From assembly GCF_000276665.1 (NCBI RefSeq), contig NW_004955465.1, forward strand, positions 6,147,303 through 6,211,302: a DNA stretch of 64,000 nt, read 5' to 3'. Below are positions 1 to 11,550 of this stretch, piece after piece. Below the pieces are notes generated by a model. It was not told the DNA's origin. It saw nothing but the letters and a program-made list of their open reading frames with translations, and ran no database searches. The translations under genes and the position numbers were made by a program. How positions within the stretch are numbered: the first letter of the stretch is position 1; each line of letters starts with the position of its first letter. The DNA is from Chinchilla lanigera (taxonomy: Eukaryota; Chordata; Mammalia; Rodentia; Chinchillidae).

Positions 1-3000
1 CAACCTAAATGTACTTTTACCCTGTGTGCTCTTGGGGCCTTGAGACGAGGGTACTAAAAAACCTGCCGAGTCTATCACACACCTCCCCACAGCTTCGCTC
101 AGTCAGGAAACAGCTATTTAAAATAATTTGCAAATGCCGTCTATGCCTTCCCCAAGGTGACACACCTCTGATGAGGATGTCCCCAGACTTCTGAAAGAAC
201 AGGTAATGTTCCTTATATAACAGTTACCACTACGCATTCTGAGAAAGGGAGGGGGTCAGTGTTGTCCCTACCTAGCGGTGTACAAGTCAAAGAAAACATG
301 AGCCGGCTCCACGAAGCGGCAGTGTCTCAGGCGGGGCCCTCCTGAACGTCCCTGGAGTCCCCGCCACCTCTTAAGCAAGCACCCCAGGGGAAGGCCGCTC
401 CCCAAACAGTCCCAGCTCCAAATAGAAAGGTGTGTTTGCACGAGGACTAATTTGGTAGTTCTGGTGTGTTTACGAGGGTTTTATATTTTCCTTTTAACTT
501 TTTCTCCCGTTTATTATTTTTTTAATGATGCCAGAAAGATAGACATCTGCATTTGGTTTGTGCCTTTCTGGTTTAATGTTCACTGTTCCCCAGCTTTTGC
601 CTTTGGCATCCCCCACCCCAAAGCTGCAGATCCCAGCAGTCTTCTAAGGAGCAAGCTCTAGGGTGCGGAAGATGACAGTCTCGGTAAAGCATGAACTCAT
701 GGGCCGCATGTCTGATTTTTAAAGCCACGGTGATTAAAGCTGTCTTTAGCCCACACTTGCTTGCCTGGATGGCAGCCGGTTTGAAGCACGTATGTGTGTG
801 GGGGGGTGCATGCATGAGCGGTACACACACACACAGCGTGCTGAGGTGCAAGGCCACCTGCTAGCACCCACGCCTGACTCGGCCAGCATTTCCATCTCCC
901 TTTACTTCACCTTGTCTGTGGACCCAGGGGACACCTGCCAGCCCCAAGGGTAGCCTTTGGCGCTGGAAGAGTTCCTTCTTGAATCATGGCATAGGAAGAG
1001 CTGCACCTCCCTGCTGGAAGGCTCAGGAAGGACTCTTTCTAGAAAGATGAGGAGACATTCCTAGCTCTGCCCAATGAATGCTTCCCCATAATGCCCTCCC
1101 CATTAGCTGGTAAGGTGAGCACTTCATCTTCAGGGATCAAGTTCGGGCTAGGTGTGAGTGGCAGCCAGACTGCATTCTGGAAGACTCAAGCCCCACTCTA
1201 CTCTGCGTCCTTTTTCACCCTCTCCCTTCTCCTCACTTGTGAAGTGCGACACAAGAATGCACAACTTCCCAGATCAACAAAAATGTTGGTGTAAAATATA
1301 TTATCTAAAAGTATTTACACTTAGTACCTTAATTTAAAAGCCACCCATGGTGAAGTCAAATTGGTGAATGGGACAAGAGAACAAGTTTTGGGGAGCAAGC
1401 GTCTGAGGAAGCAGCCCTAGGGACTGGAGAGTCAATGGGCACCAGGAACCTCTTCATCCTGCAAGACTAGCTATGAGGTGAGGACCCCCTGCGGGGTCAG
1501 GAATGGCTCCTCAGGTACCACCGTGCTGCCCAGGGCCCACGTTCTTTCATTCCAAGCTCGTGAGCTAGTATTATAAAGGAAAGGAAGGGGGGAAATGCCA
1601 TCATTTTTAAAAATGAAAAATACAGCAGTAGTCCTTAGAATTTCACATGCCAGTTAATGTGAAAAGAGTTAAAAACTCTCGCAGTCAATAAATCTCAACT
1701 GTTTAGAATCTTTTTGGAAAAGAAGAAAAAAAAAAAACTATAATCCCTATGAACACCATCACGGTAGTTTTTCAGCGCACATTTTGGAAAATGACAAATT
1801 GAAGAAACTGTTTGGGCCCTGTGTGTTGACATCTTTCTCTTCATTGGTCACATAGGAACTGCTGTCACCAGGCAACTATGCCGTGGTGCCCCAGGTGGCC
1901 CTGCAGAGGGAAGGAGATGGCTCGACTCCCACTGAGAGAAGGCAGGCGGACTTCTGGTCTCACGATGGCCCCAGCGCTTGGCATGCACTGGTATCAAGGC
2001 AACCACAGGGGTAGAATTATTACTCCTCACTGTAGCACCCCCAACTTTCAGTTGAAACTCAATGAGCTGTAGGAGACAGGATGCTTTATCCTCAACCCAC
2101 ACCCACTTAGATATGCCCTAAAACACACCAGCTGGTACTGCTCTGTCTTCTCCCCAGAGCTGGGGGCCAAGCACTCTCTACCCCCTAGCAGAGAGCCCAG
2201 CAACAAACACTCAACAAGTATCTGTAAAATATGTAAAGGAATGAGTAAGTGGATAAAAGCACATAGCAGTCCTTGAGACTTGGACCTTTCCATACTATAA
2301 ACATAATTCTGACTCGGCCTTCTAGCAATTACAGTAAAAGTCCATTCCAGAGGCATTTCTCCCCATGGATCTTGCACTCTTGTTTCATGACAGTAATGAG
2401 GAATAAATATCCTCCCTGGATCAGGAAAGTGAACAAAAGACACACTGCACATTATTTTGGGGGGTAACACAGTGGATTTAGGCCAATTTAAACACGGCTA
2501 AGGTACAGCCTGAACTCAAACTCCAGGGGGACTCTTCGGTCATCAGTGTGTGTTGGGTGGGAAGGCATCAGGAAAATCTGAATTCAACAGGCACAGAGAG
2601 ACATCCCACTTACTATGTGCGATGGACTGGCCCATCAGCCTGCGTGAGAATAAGCCAGGCAACTCATGCTCTTAGGGTGGCAGCCACGAGAATCAGTAAT
2701 AAGCAGATCGGGCCATTTAAGGCCAGAACGATCCATCCAACTCCTGTCACTGTCTGAATGAGACAACCAAGGCCAAGTGTTGTTAAAATAACTCATTGAA
2801 GTTTTAGGATTTCAGATCTAGGATACAAACAAGCTCTTCTGGGTCCCAGTCCAGCGTGTTTCCCAACATACCACCCTGCTTGGGCTTCCTGTGTGAGGCT
2901 TCAACCTGCCACTAACATTTTCCCATAAATGTGAAAACATTTTAAGAAATCCTTGGAAGCATGCGCTGATGTTCTTTCAGGTTGTTAGAGCATCCAGCAG

Positions 3001-3990
3001 GGCTTGGTGCCACTCACTGGACCACAATGCGGTCACTAATTTCTCACATCCTATCGCACTTACTCATCACCATCAGGGCATGAGCACCTCGATGCTAAAC
3101 GCTAACATCAGCACCAACTTCATCCCTGTCTTGATAGAAAACTATCACAACCACCTCTTGTTACTAAGAACGATCCCAGTAATGGGGCTCTAAGGAGGCA
3201 AAGCAGCAGGAACTCAGTGCAAGGAGCACACCCTTGCCAATTCTGCATGCACACCACACAGCATACGCCCACACTCAGCGTCGCTCCAAACCCTGCTCTG
3301 CATGGAGAGTCCAGTTCTCCTCCTAGTGCTTTGACAACGCAGGTAATGGGAGTGGACATGCAGGCTTCGGTTTTGCTATTGCAGAACATGTACATTACTA
3401 TAAATTTGTTATCCAATGCGTGTAAACCACTTCACAACTTTTATAAAGTCTAAACACTTCAAAAGTTTGAGTGTGTGTGTGTGTGCAAAATACAAGATAA
3501 AGAACAGAAGAAGACAGAAAACAAGCAGAGAGGAGAGGAGGGAAGGTAGAAAGAGTCCCAAAAGTTCCAGGAGTGCCAACACTCTGCTGCCTGTAGCCAA
3601 GGAGGGAGACTGCACAGATCTATTGGGTTTTTGCTGTACCTCAGGAAGGAATGGCAGTAAGAATGAAGAAAAAATAGACAAGAGGTAAAAAGCTGGGATC
3701 AGGTGAAGGTCCTCTCACCTGAGCGGAGAAGTGGACTTGCCCAAGAACAGGAGAGCATTTATTTATACCCTCGAGAGGTTGGTTGCTTTCAGCCTCTCTG
3801 TCCAGCAATCAGTTAACAAGCTACAACAGCTTGTTCACATGCTTCGAGGAGCTCCCGTGTTCTTGGGCTGGCTTCGTCCTGCACATGTAATTATCCTCCA
3901 GCTTCAGCAGCTCCCAACAGGAGAGGACTTGGGTAACCTAAGCTGCTGTCCTGACTATATCAGCCAGAGCTCAGGTACACATATCAGAAC
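1..3990. other. Unassigned intronic sequence
   Basis: I see no gene, recognisable SINE or LTR here. A short GT run lies at 3469-3486 and an oligo-A tract near 1723. Open frames are all under 145 codons with no recognisable domain. Confidence 0.6.
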
Positions 3991-3999
3991 CCAACCTGG

Positions 4000-4082
4000 T
4001 GGGCTAGGCGTGTGGCTCCCTTGTAGTGTATTTGCCAAGCACACACAAGGCCCTGGGCTCCATCCCAGCATCATAAAAACCC
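4000..4082 (+). repeat. ID-like SINE, degraded
   Basis: GGCTAGGCGTGTGGCTCCCT, TTTGCCAAGCAC and AGGCCCTGGGCTCCATCCC resemble an old tRNA-derived ID element with decayed A box and B box. Confidence 0.6.
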
Positions 4083-4183
4083 AGCCTAGCAACTTGAAGG
4101 AGAAAGTATATATATGTGGTTAGGCTACCTACCAGTTATTAACGTAGGTGTCTTGTGTACCTATACCCACCCCCCGCCAAATC

Positions 4184-4373
4184 TTGAATTCCTTGAGTCA
4201 AGAATTCAAACTTATCTTTACATCTCCATCCCAGGAACACACTTATGAGGTTTTAGGGATTCTCTCATCTATACCTGTATAATCCGAAAATTCCACCAGG
4301 ATGTGACAGCAACCAACACTCCTGAAACAGTGAGTCTTAATTTCCTTCCCTACCCTTGTGAGCTGGGTATTTC
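4184..4373 (+). repeat. Dispersed direct repeat, copy A, with hairpin at its left end
   Basis: Positions 4220-4373 match 8126-8298 at an estimated 75-80% by eye. Shared landmarks are ATCCCAG, GGGATTCTCTCATCTATACC, AAAATTCCACCAG and TCTTAATTTCC. Immediately left is an inverted repeat (TTGAATTCCTTGA / TCAAGAATTCAA, 4184-4209). Family unknown; the two copies flank the ERV remnant. Confidence 0.7.
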
Positions 4374-4904
4374 ATTTCTAGCTTTCTTCCCCTTTGGTCC
4401 AGAGGGGCACACCAGAGGGTGAGGCAATGCTGAAGAGGCCAATCTACTGTCTACACTGCATCCACTGACCATGCTGTAGAGACCCGTCTATCCACAAGAC
4501 AAACACCTCAGTAGGTGCAGAGCTACAGGTCCACCTCATCCTGAGTCATGTCCACTGTGGAGGATCCCAGGATAAGTCCAAGCCCTCTTCACATCACCCC
4601 AGCCACTCACACAGCAGAAACAGAAGCTGCCTCACTGGAGTCAGCTGGGACCAGATGCCTGTCCCCTCCACTTGGCCTTGGAAAGGCCTCGAGGCAGTGC
4701 TAGTGACTGTCCTCAGTTGTACACTCTGTGCCATCCTACTCCCCATCCCAGTACTGGCTCCTCCCCAGTGCTGCTTCTGTGGCACATCCTGCTGTCTCCT
4801 CCCTCTGCCGAACCCTAAGGAGCCACCCTTCTTCCTGGACCCTGTTGATGTGAGCTGGATTCCTGACATCAAGTAGGCAGGCAGCTCCAGTGTGATGGGA
4901 ATAT

Positions 4905-5080
4905 GAAAACTTCAGTCCAAAGAAATGGGTTTAAATCTTGGTCCTGCCACGGGCAGGCAGCTGAGTGACCTTACATGAGGTACTTTGACATGCTGAGCCT
5001 TAGTTTTATAAAATGTGCGAGGATGGTTCTGGTAGCACCCAGGGGTGCTGAAAGATGAAATGAGAGAAGCTTTCCTCAAG
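4905..5080 (+). repeat. MIR SINE
   Basis: The order GGTTTAAATCTTGGTCCTGCCAC, GAGTGACCTTACATGAG-like, GAGCCTTAGTTTTATAAAAT and GATGAAATGAGAGAAG follows the tRNA-derived mammalian-wide MIR core at typical high divergence. Confidence 0.75.
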
Positions 5081-5614
5081 TGTCTGGAGAACCAACTTCA
5101 CGGGAAGGACTCAAATATTCCATCATTCTTGGGCTGGGGTTTGTGCATTGCCTGCTGCTTTCCCCCAGCCTTACCTGACATCATGTGCTTTGGGACAAGT
5201 GAACAACATGACATCAACTGTCCACCTCTGACTCCCTGCCTGAAATTATGCAATGAATGGCCAAGTTCACAGCCCCTCCAGGTGCCTCTTTCCAGCCTGG
5301 TTATGACTTGTCAACCACAGCAAGTCATAACGAGATGCAATAAAATACTTCTGTTTGCAGAAGATTTACTTTGTTAAAAAAATAAGACCCAATGTGAGAC
5401 CACGCAAGCACCAGGCTCATTCACCTACTTGCATTCCAACAGGATCTTTAGGGTAGGTGGGAAAGAGCTGGAGGGAGAGCCAGCAAGCTGAGAATAACCT
5501 CGGCCATGGACCTGAAGGAGCCGCTAAACCCTGGGAGGACTGGGCACTGCGTGTCTGTCTTCATCAAAAAAACAATGCCTTGGACCACCTGCGCCTGGGA
5601 AGCCACACGGCGGG

Positions 5615-5975
5615 GAGTGCCAGACTCTGGGCCGGACCCTAGCCATGCAGGTGCCCGGGAGGCCGGGTGCCTGTGCTCAGGAAGCCACGCAGCGGGGAGC
5701 GCTGGCCTTTGGGCTGGACCCTAGCTGCACAGGCACCCAGGAGGCAGGAGCGCTGGACTTTGGGCCAGACCCAAGCCACGCAGGCACCCGGGAGGCAGGA
5801 CTCCTGTGACCAGGAAACTGCGCGGGAGGGAGCACCGGCCTTTGAGCCAGACCCAAGCCACACAGGCACTCAGAAGGCGGGCAGCCAGTGCCGGGAAAGC
5901 TGCTCGGAAGGGAGTGCCAGCCTTTGGGTAGGATCCTAGCTGTGCAGGCACCTGAAAGGTGGGCCACTGGCACCC
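5615..5975 (+). repeat. Tandem repeat, about 82-bp unit, in ERV leader region
   Basis: A segment resembling GGACCCTAGCCACGCAGGCA with a following GGGAGGCAGG recurs near 5635, 5715, 5768, 5850 and 5932. The spacings are about 81, 53, 82 and 82, so one unit is shortened. Each unit also carries a diverged GGAGTGCCAGCCTTTGGG-like segment. The unit length is not a multiple of three and the repeats fall in different frames, so this is not a coding repeat. It sits just before the gag remnant, where retroviral leader repeats occur. Confidence 0.75.
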
Positions 5976-6059
5976 AGGAAGCTGTGTGGCAGCACGCGTT
6001 GGCACGCGCTGGCCCTCAGGCCAGCAGCCACTGCCACGCGGTCGAGAACTATCATGGCA

Positions 6060-7172
6060 CAGAGAAGCAATGACACAATTGGCCCGCCACGTGCTGGCCG
6101 CAGAGGCCTGCCCGGGGAAGTGTGTGAATCATCCTGACATGGAGAAACCCCTGGGAATACATGCCACAGAACGGGTCGCTCTTGCCCCTGCCATTGAGAA
6201 CCAGAAAGGTCCAGAGTCAGTGGAGGAGCAGCTGCTGAACAAGGACTCGGAGAACACCAGAATACAGACTATGCCCGAAGACTCAGAGGTCTAGTTGACC
6301 AGGGTCACGAGAGCCATTCAGAAGCTGGAAACCAGGAGGACCTTGCACAATACCTGGGGAGACCCCCTGGAAGCCATTCTTCCCCTGACAGTACAGGCTA
6401 TGGTGGAGGAGTGTGTGGAGCTCTGGAGAGGTCTGCACCGAGATTCCTGTTGCCTGTGCTGACGGTTGGGGAGAGGACACTAAGTGGTTGCAGGGTCCCA
6501 ACAAGATGGGAAGCTGGAGAGAAAAAGCTACAAAAAAATGGCTTTCGCCCCAGATGGCTCACTTGAGATGTTAGTAAGAATTGCCTCCTCAGTATTCTAT
6601 AGCTGTGATGAGGAGGAGGCCAAGGAGAGAAAATAAGAGACCTAGAAAAAGCAGCTGCTTTTGCTGCAGCACTAAGAGAAACAGACCCTAAGACTGATTC
6701 TCAGGGCCCCAAGAAGAACTCGACAACTACATTCATCTGCTACCACTGTTAAAAGCCAGGCCACCTCAAGAGGAACTGCCCTAAGAAGCCCCCTGGGCCA
6801 TGCCCTGAATGCAAAGGTGACCACTAGAGATCGGTCTGCCCTCTGAAGCAAAGGCCCCAGAGCTCAGACCCATCCTACCAGTTAGTGTAACAGGAATGAG
6901 GGGGCCCGGGGCATACTCTGCCTTCTCCCTCTGGCCAGACTGTCATCTCCGTGGAGGAGCCCCAGGTAATCATGACTATAGAGGAAAAAGAAAGCAGCCT
7001 GTTGCTAGACACAGGTGCAAGTCTCTCGGTCCTTCTCTTCAATCCTGGCCTTCCTTCCAGCTGTCACACCTCAGTGAAAGGAGTCACTGGTGAGGAGGTA
7101 ATATGCTATTTTTCACAACCCTTAGGCTGTAACTACTTCTTAGATCTTTCTTGTGTATCTCCGTCTTCCTGA
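6060..7172 (+). mobile_element. Class I (gammaretrovirus-like) ERV gag-pro remnant, inactivated
   Basis: An old endogenous retrovirus copy. A nucleocapsid zinc knuckle of C-X2-C-X4-H-X4-C spacing is at 6738-6779, interrupted by an in-frame TAA at 6750. A second cysteine pair, GPCPECKGDH, is at 6795-6824 and is followed by TAG where this family usually has Trp. The protease active-site motif LLDTGASLSVLL begins at 7002. Knuckle and protease lie in the same frame, as in gammaretroviruses where gag and pro-pol share a frame. Upstream (6500-6720) is an acidic, lysine-rich stretch typical of the capsid-nucleocapsid junction. Many stops break the gag part. Homology ends near 7172, where a tandem repeat begins; no reverse transcriptase, integrase or env is visible. 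Confidence 0.8.
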
Positions 7173-7580
7173 GAAGCCACTTTGAAGATACCACCATGTA
7201 TTACAGCAGCCACTGATATTTTCCTACTAATCTGTCCGTAACTCTGTAATGTTTGTATTGTTCCTATGCTATTTCATAAATGGATGTTCATTACTATGTG
7301 TTTCCTACAACAACCATTGAGAATAGTCAATGAATATTCCACTGGTCACTCATGAATAGCTCTATTTATTTGCTTTAGAAACCACTTTGAAGATACCAAA
7401 GTACAGTACAACAACCATTGATAATATTCTACCACTTTTGTCTGTAACTCACTATTATTTGTCTATTTGTTTTCCTGAGAAACTATCTTATAGATAACAA
7501 TATGTAAAACAACAACCATTGATAATTTCCTACCACTTTGTCTGTAATTCGGTAAGTCCCCCTATTACTATGTTATCTTT
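7173..7580 (+). repeat. Tandem repeat, four units of about 101-104 bp
   Basis: Units begin near 7173, 7277, 7378 and 7479. Each contains a version of ACAACAACCATTGATAAT, then CTACCACT, then TGTCTGTAACTC; units 3 and 4 are the most alike and the start of unit 2 is degenerate. The array begins exactly where ERV protease homology stops and runs into an A-rich AATAAAAA stretch at about 7590-7625. I do not recognise the unit as a named satellite. Confidence 0.8.
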
Positions 7581-7808
7581 CTTTTACTCTTTAAAATAAT
7601 AAAAAATAAAAAATAAAAATAAAAGCAATGTCTTGGAGGAACGTTGATCTGCATGACCTATTCCGTAAAGTCTAGATTCCACCACAAATTGCCAGCCACT
7701 CCAGCAAGCTGGCTCAGGACATGCAGACCCTCTGAAAAGGACAGAAGTGATAGTCAAACACCTGCAGGGTTCCTGGATCTTTCACACATTCCCGAGAAAT
7801 CATTAGCA

Positions 7809-7890
7809 ATGATTACTATACCATATATAGTAACTACTATACCATAGTTAGATACCATAACAATATACCATAGTTACTATACCATAACCC
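7809..7890. repeat. Irregular ACTATACCATA minisatellite
   Basis: ACTATACCATA and ATACCATA motifs recur about six times in 80 bases with variable spacers such as TAGTTA and ACAATA. Confidence 0.7.
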
Positions 7891-8101
7891 CACAATTCCA
7901 AACAGCCTTAGGAAAGGCATCTTTCCCAGGAAAGACAGAACCCATCCCACTTATCCCAGCCTGAATATGAAGATGAAGATAAGAAACATGAGAAAGTTGC
8001 ACACAGTCTACTGTGACTCTCCCAAAAGGTGGCATGCACAGGAATCAATTAAGCTAGAAGGCTCACCTTAAAGATACCTAGGATGTAAATTTTTAAGTCC
8101 T

Positions 8102-8298
8102 GTAGTTAAGTTTAGTTAACTACTAACATCTAAATCCCAGAAGCACACTTTTGCGGTTTGGGGGATTCTCTCATCTATACCTGTTGTGTAATCCAAAAAT
8201 TCCACCAGCATGCAATTGCAGAGACCGACCTACCAAATGCACAACATGCCTGAAAGAATGAATCTTAATTTCCTTTCCTACCCTAGTGAGCTGAGTTC
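8102..8298 (+). repeat. Dispersed direct repeat, copy B, with hairpin at its left end
   Basis: Homologous to copy A at 4220-4373 in the same orientation, with small insertions. It too is preceded by an inverted repeat, GTAGTTAA / TTAACTAC (8102-8109 / 8116-8123), different in sequence from that of copy A. Confidence 0.7.
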
Positions 8299-8879
8299 AC
8301 TATATAGAAAATACAAACCACCCTTATCCTTTAAAAATCTTTGGCTGTCAGGTGCTTTTTTGGGTCTCCAAATACATATAGATTTTAATGGATATAGATT
8401 TAAACTCGTCATTTGGAAGGTTTGCATATTCATTCTGAGACTATGTTTATGCGTGTGCAAAGCGGGGCTTCCTGTCTTTTCCCTGTTCCTGACCCTGTGT
8501 GAAGCATGCTCTTCACAGTGATCGCTGTTTTCCCCACTTCTCCCTAGAACCTGCATGCGTACCTTCTCCAGGAAGATGCATGGTAGCAGGTAAACACTAT
8601 TAACCCCAGTTTTGTGTTCCTTTCCAGTTCCCTTTGGAATAGGGGACCTCCTCTGGCTTTGCCTGAGATGCCATAACCAACAGTAAAACTGGTTTTCCTG
8701 GGCTGTGTTCATGAGGGTACATGGAGAGGCAGGGCGGAGGAAAGATCTCACTCTGCTTTTACATGCACCATGCCAGAATATTCACAACCAGAAACAACAG
8801 AAATGTCATTTGTTGGGCAAAATCTCATGAAAACAGAGATCTACTAGGTTCTTTTATGCATTTCTGTCATTTGCCTGTT

Positions 8880-9355
8880 AACAGCCTCTGGGGGTCCTAA
8901 TGAGGAATTCACAATGAGTCCAATTAAGACAAACTAAGCCACCACAAAGAGATAGATTAATTCCCAGGCCTGCAAGGCATGAGAGTAATCAGATCAAGTG
9001 TTCCACAACATCTATCAACAAAGAATGTAGGAATGTGCTAAATAGCTGGGGCAAGGGGTACCTGTCACCTGCTGGTGAGAGGAACTTAGGAAAAGGGTCC
9101 AGAGATAAGAACGGGCACAGATTCTACCCAAGAGCTGTTGCAAAAGAGCAAAAAATTTAGCTTCAGGAATTCTGAGCAGAAATACTGACTCTGGAAGCCT
9201 AACATTTGAACTCTCTTTTTGTATAGCCACTCCCATTGGCTATTATTGTTCTACCTGTAAATTAATAAACTGGCATCAAGTTTGGAATCTGTGTTTCTTT
9301 GGTCCCCACCAATGGGGAGACAATGTTCTGGCTATTTCGCCACAATTGTTAGTCC
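8880..9355 (+). mobile_element. Candidate retroviral LTR
   Basis: AATAAA (9262-9267) is followed within about 40 bases by GTGTTTCTTTGGTCCCCACC and a short U5-like tail, the usual R/U5 layout of an ERV LTR. GC- and AT-mixed U3-like sequence precedes it. It is in the same orientation as the gag-pro remnant 1.7 kb upstream and might be its 3' LTR; no matching 5' LTR was found. Confidence 0.5.
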
Positions 9356-9430
9356 CCTGTATCACTACATAAATCAATAAATTCAATGCTGACAGAACAA
9401 GCAATGGGCTTTAAGGCTATAGGGTAGGGG

Positions 9431-9525
9431 GGCTGGGGATTTAGCTCAGTGGCAAAGCACCTGCCTGGCAAGCGCAAGGTCGTGAGTTCGGTTCCTGGTA
9501 CCGGAGAAAAACCAAAAAAAAAAGA
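9431..9525 (+). repeat. ID SINE, young
   Basis: A complete tRNA-like body with A box TAGCTCAGTGG and B box GAGTTCGGTTCC, ending GGTACC plus an A-rich tail. Flanked by near-identical target duplications CTATAGGGTAGGG (9417-9430) and CTATAGGGTGGGG (9526-9538). Confidence 0.92.
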
Positions 9526-10360
9526 CTATAGGGTGGGGTCCAAAATCACGAGAAAAAGAATCCTTGACAGATACTGTTCTACAACATGAGTGACTGAGGG
9601 AAGCAATTCACAGGAACAGGACTTTGATACGGACACTGACAGGGAAAAGTGATGTACCGCCACTAACCAGAGGCAGCCTGGAGGCTGAGCACTGGAGGAG
9701 TTCGGTGTTGCAACTTTCGAGGCGAAGTGTTCAGTAAACAGAAGAAGGAGAGGGTGGATGTCCCAGGGATGATCCTGGGAGGTCACAGACTAGGACTGCC
9801 AGGGATGTGGATCAAGTGACAAGTCCCTGGGAGGTAGGACAGCTAACTCAGGAGCTCTCTGGAGGTAGACACAAAGATTGGCCACGTCAGGCCTTGAGCC
9901 AGAGCTGGATGAACCCAGACATCTGAATTTGAGCATTACTGTGTGTCAGATACACATCTGTTTTTCTGCAGAGGTGTAACTTGGTGGACCAGTAGAATTA
10001 AACCCAAGAGAGATGAGGAAGGAAAAATAAAAACCAGAGCAGAACACAGATTTCAGTGTCACTCATTTTACACAATGACAGTCTACTCCATCACATGCAG
10101 TCTTGACTGTCCAACAAGCCAAGCAATCAACAATTATCTCCAACAATACTTGTGCAGGTCTCAGGAATGCTGCATATCGGTGCCTCTCAATGCTGGCAGA
10201 AGGTTTGCAGATTCCTGATGCCCAAACCTTCTTTCCAGAGATGGTTTCACTTGGCAGGGGAGGCCTCGGCATCAGGGTTTTGAGAGTCCTGCACTGATTC
10301 TGGTCAAGGTTGAGAGTCACAGCTAGAATGGACTTCAAATGATTTCTACATAGCACGTGG

Positions 10361-10495
10361 TTTCCCAAGCCTCCTTAGTAACGGGCATCACCTGGAGTAC
10401 CTGACAATCGCATTCCCCAGCCCTAGAATTCGAGTCAGTAAACCTGGAAAAGGCCAGGAATCTGCACTTGCAACACCAGGTGATGTATATAATCA
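10361..10495 (+). mobile_element. MER5A-like hAT DNA transposon
   Basis: GGGCATCACCTGGAGTACCT, CGAGTCAGTAAACCTGG, AGGAATCTGCACTTGCAAC and CACCAGGTGAT match a non-autonomous MER5A-type element. Confidence 0.7.
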
Positions 10496-11178
10496 AGAAG
10501 GTCCGGGAAACATGGAATGCATCTAGCAAAGAGTGTGGGTTATAGCACAAAATCAAGAGGGAAGTTAGTTCACGACAACTCTATATTTACATTCATTGAC
10601 CCCGAATCTATCCCTTTGGGGTTTTGTTCTCATCACAGCCTATGTCCAGCATTTAGATAACAGACAGAACATGAGAAACCCCAGTTCCGGGACACTGGGT
10701 CCTTATTTCCCCGGGCTGCAGGCCTGGAGGGGGGCAGACTAATGTTACACCCAGCTTCCATCATTCCTTCAGGGATCTTTTTTCTTCTTTCACTATTATT
10801 TGAAGCAAACCACCAGACCAAGTATTTAGCAATGATGTAAGCTGTACTCACATCACTAAATAAGCACCGAGATATCAATTCACTTGAAAGTATGTTTAAC
10901 CGCTTAAAAACAGGATGTGGCTTATTTTCCTATTTTAAATAAGTTTTATACTGTATTATTTAAACTGTTCCATGCTGTTTAAGGAAAGGCAGAAAACTTC
11001 CGAGCTTTAAGTTTACTCTATAAGTAGCCATATAACCCTGTTGCCAAGACTGGACAAGCATAGGAAAAGTGCAAAGGAATCTCATTTGACTCTTGCCAAA
11101 GACGCTAAAGTAGTAATCTATTAAAATCATTAGCTGTGACAATACAGGGTGTATTCCAGGATGCTAAAGTGATTCAGC

Positions 11179-11335
11179 ATTAAACTGGGCATGGTGGCCC
11201 ACCCCTGTAATCCCAGCACTCAGGAGGCTGAAGCAGGATGATCGTTGTGAGTTCAAGGCTAGCCTGGGCTACAAAGTGTGTTCAAGGCCAGCCTGAAAGG
11301 CATAGTGAGACCCTGTCTCAAAAAAAAGACAAAAA
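11179..11335 (+). repeat. B1 SINE with internal duplication
   Basis: A 7SL-derived B1: GGGCATGGTGGCCCACC, TGTAATCCCAGCACTCAGG, the duplicated GTTCAAGGC(T/C)AGCCTG segment typical of rodent B1, then CCCTGTCTCAAAAAA. Target duplications CTAAAGTGATTCAGC (11164-11178) and CTAAAGTGACTCAGC (11336-11350) bound it. Confidence 0.92.
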
Positions 11336-11394
11336 CTAAAGTGACTCAGCTTTAGAAAATCTGTTTACATAAATCACTACCAATCCCACTCGTT

Positions 11395-11550
11395 GGTATT
11401 ACTATGCATCTCACACAGATCCTAGACAATGAAAGACAAAAGGTAACTGTGACCATGGTCAGTAAAACTAAAAATGTCTCTTTATTTGCAGACGATATGA
11501 CAGCATACCTCAAAAATCCAAGGAAATCAGCCTTTTTGCATTCTATTTCT
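11395..11550 (+). mobile_element. L1 ORF2 reverse-transcriptase fragment
   Basis: In the frame starting at 11404 the peptide contains SLFADDMTAYLKNP, the L1 reverse-transcriptase active-site region (FADD). Only about 150 bases remain and no other ORF2 domain adjoins. A decayed fragment, not a gene. Confidence 0.8.

Noticed and set aside
5506..5939. Repeat protein over the 82-bp tandem array
   Set aside because: The unit is not a multiple of three, so the repeated DNA falls into different frames; frames are short and on both strands.
9431..9525. tRNA gene
   Set aside because: The A box and B box are tRNA-like, but the fold is degenerate, it has an A-rich tail and target duplications, and many similar copies exist in the window. 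It is an ID SINE, as are the other similar hits.
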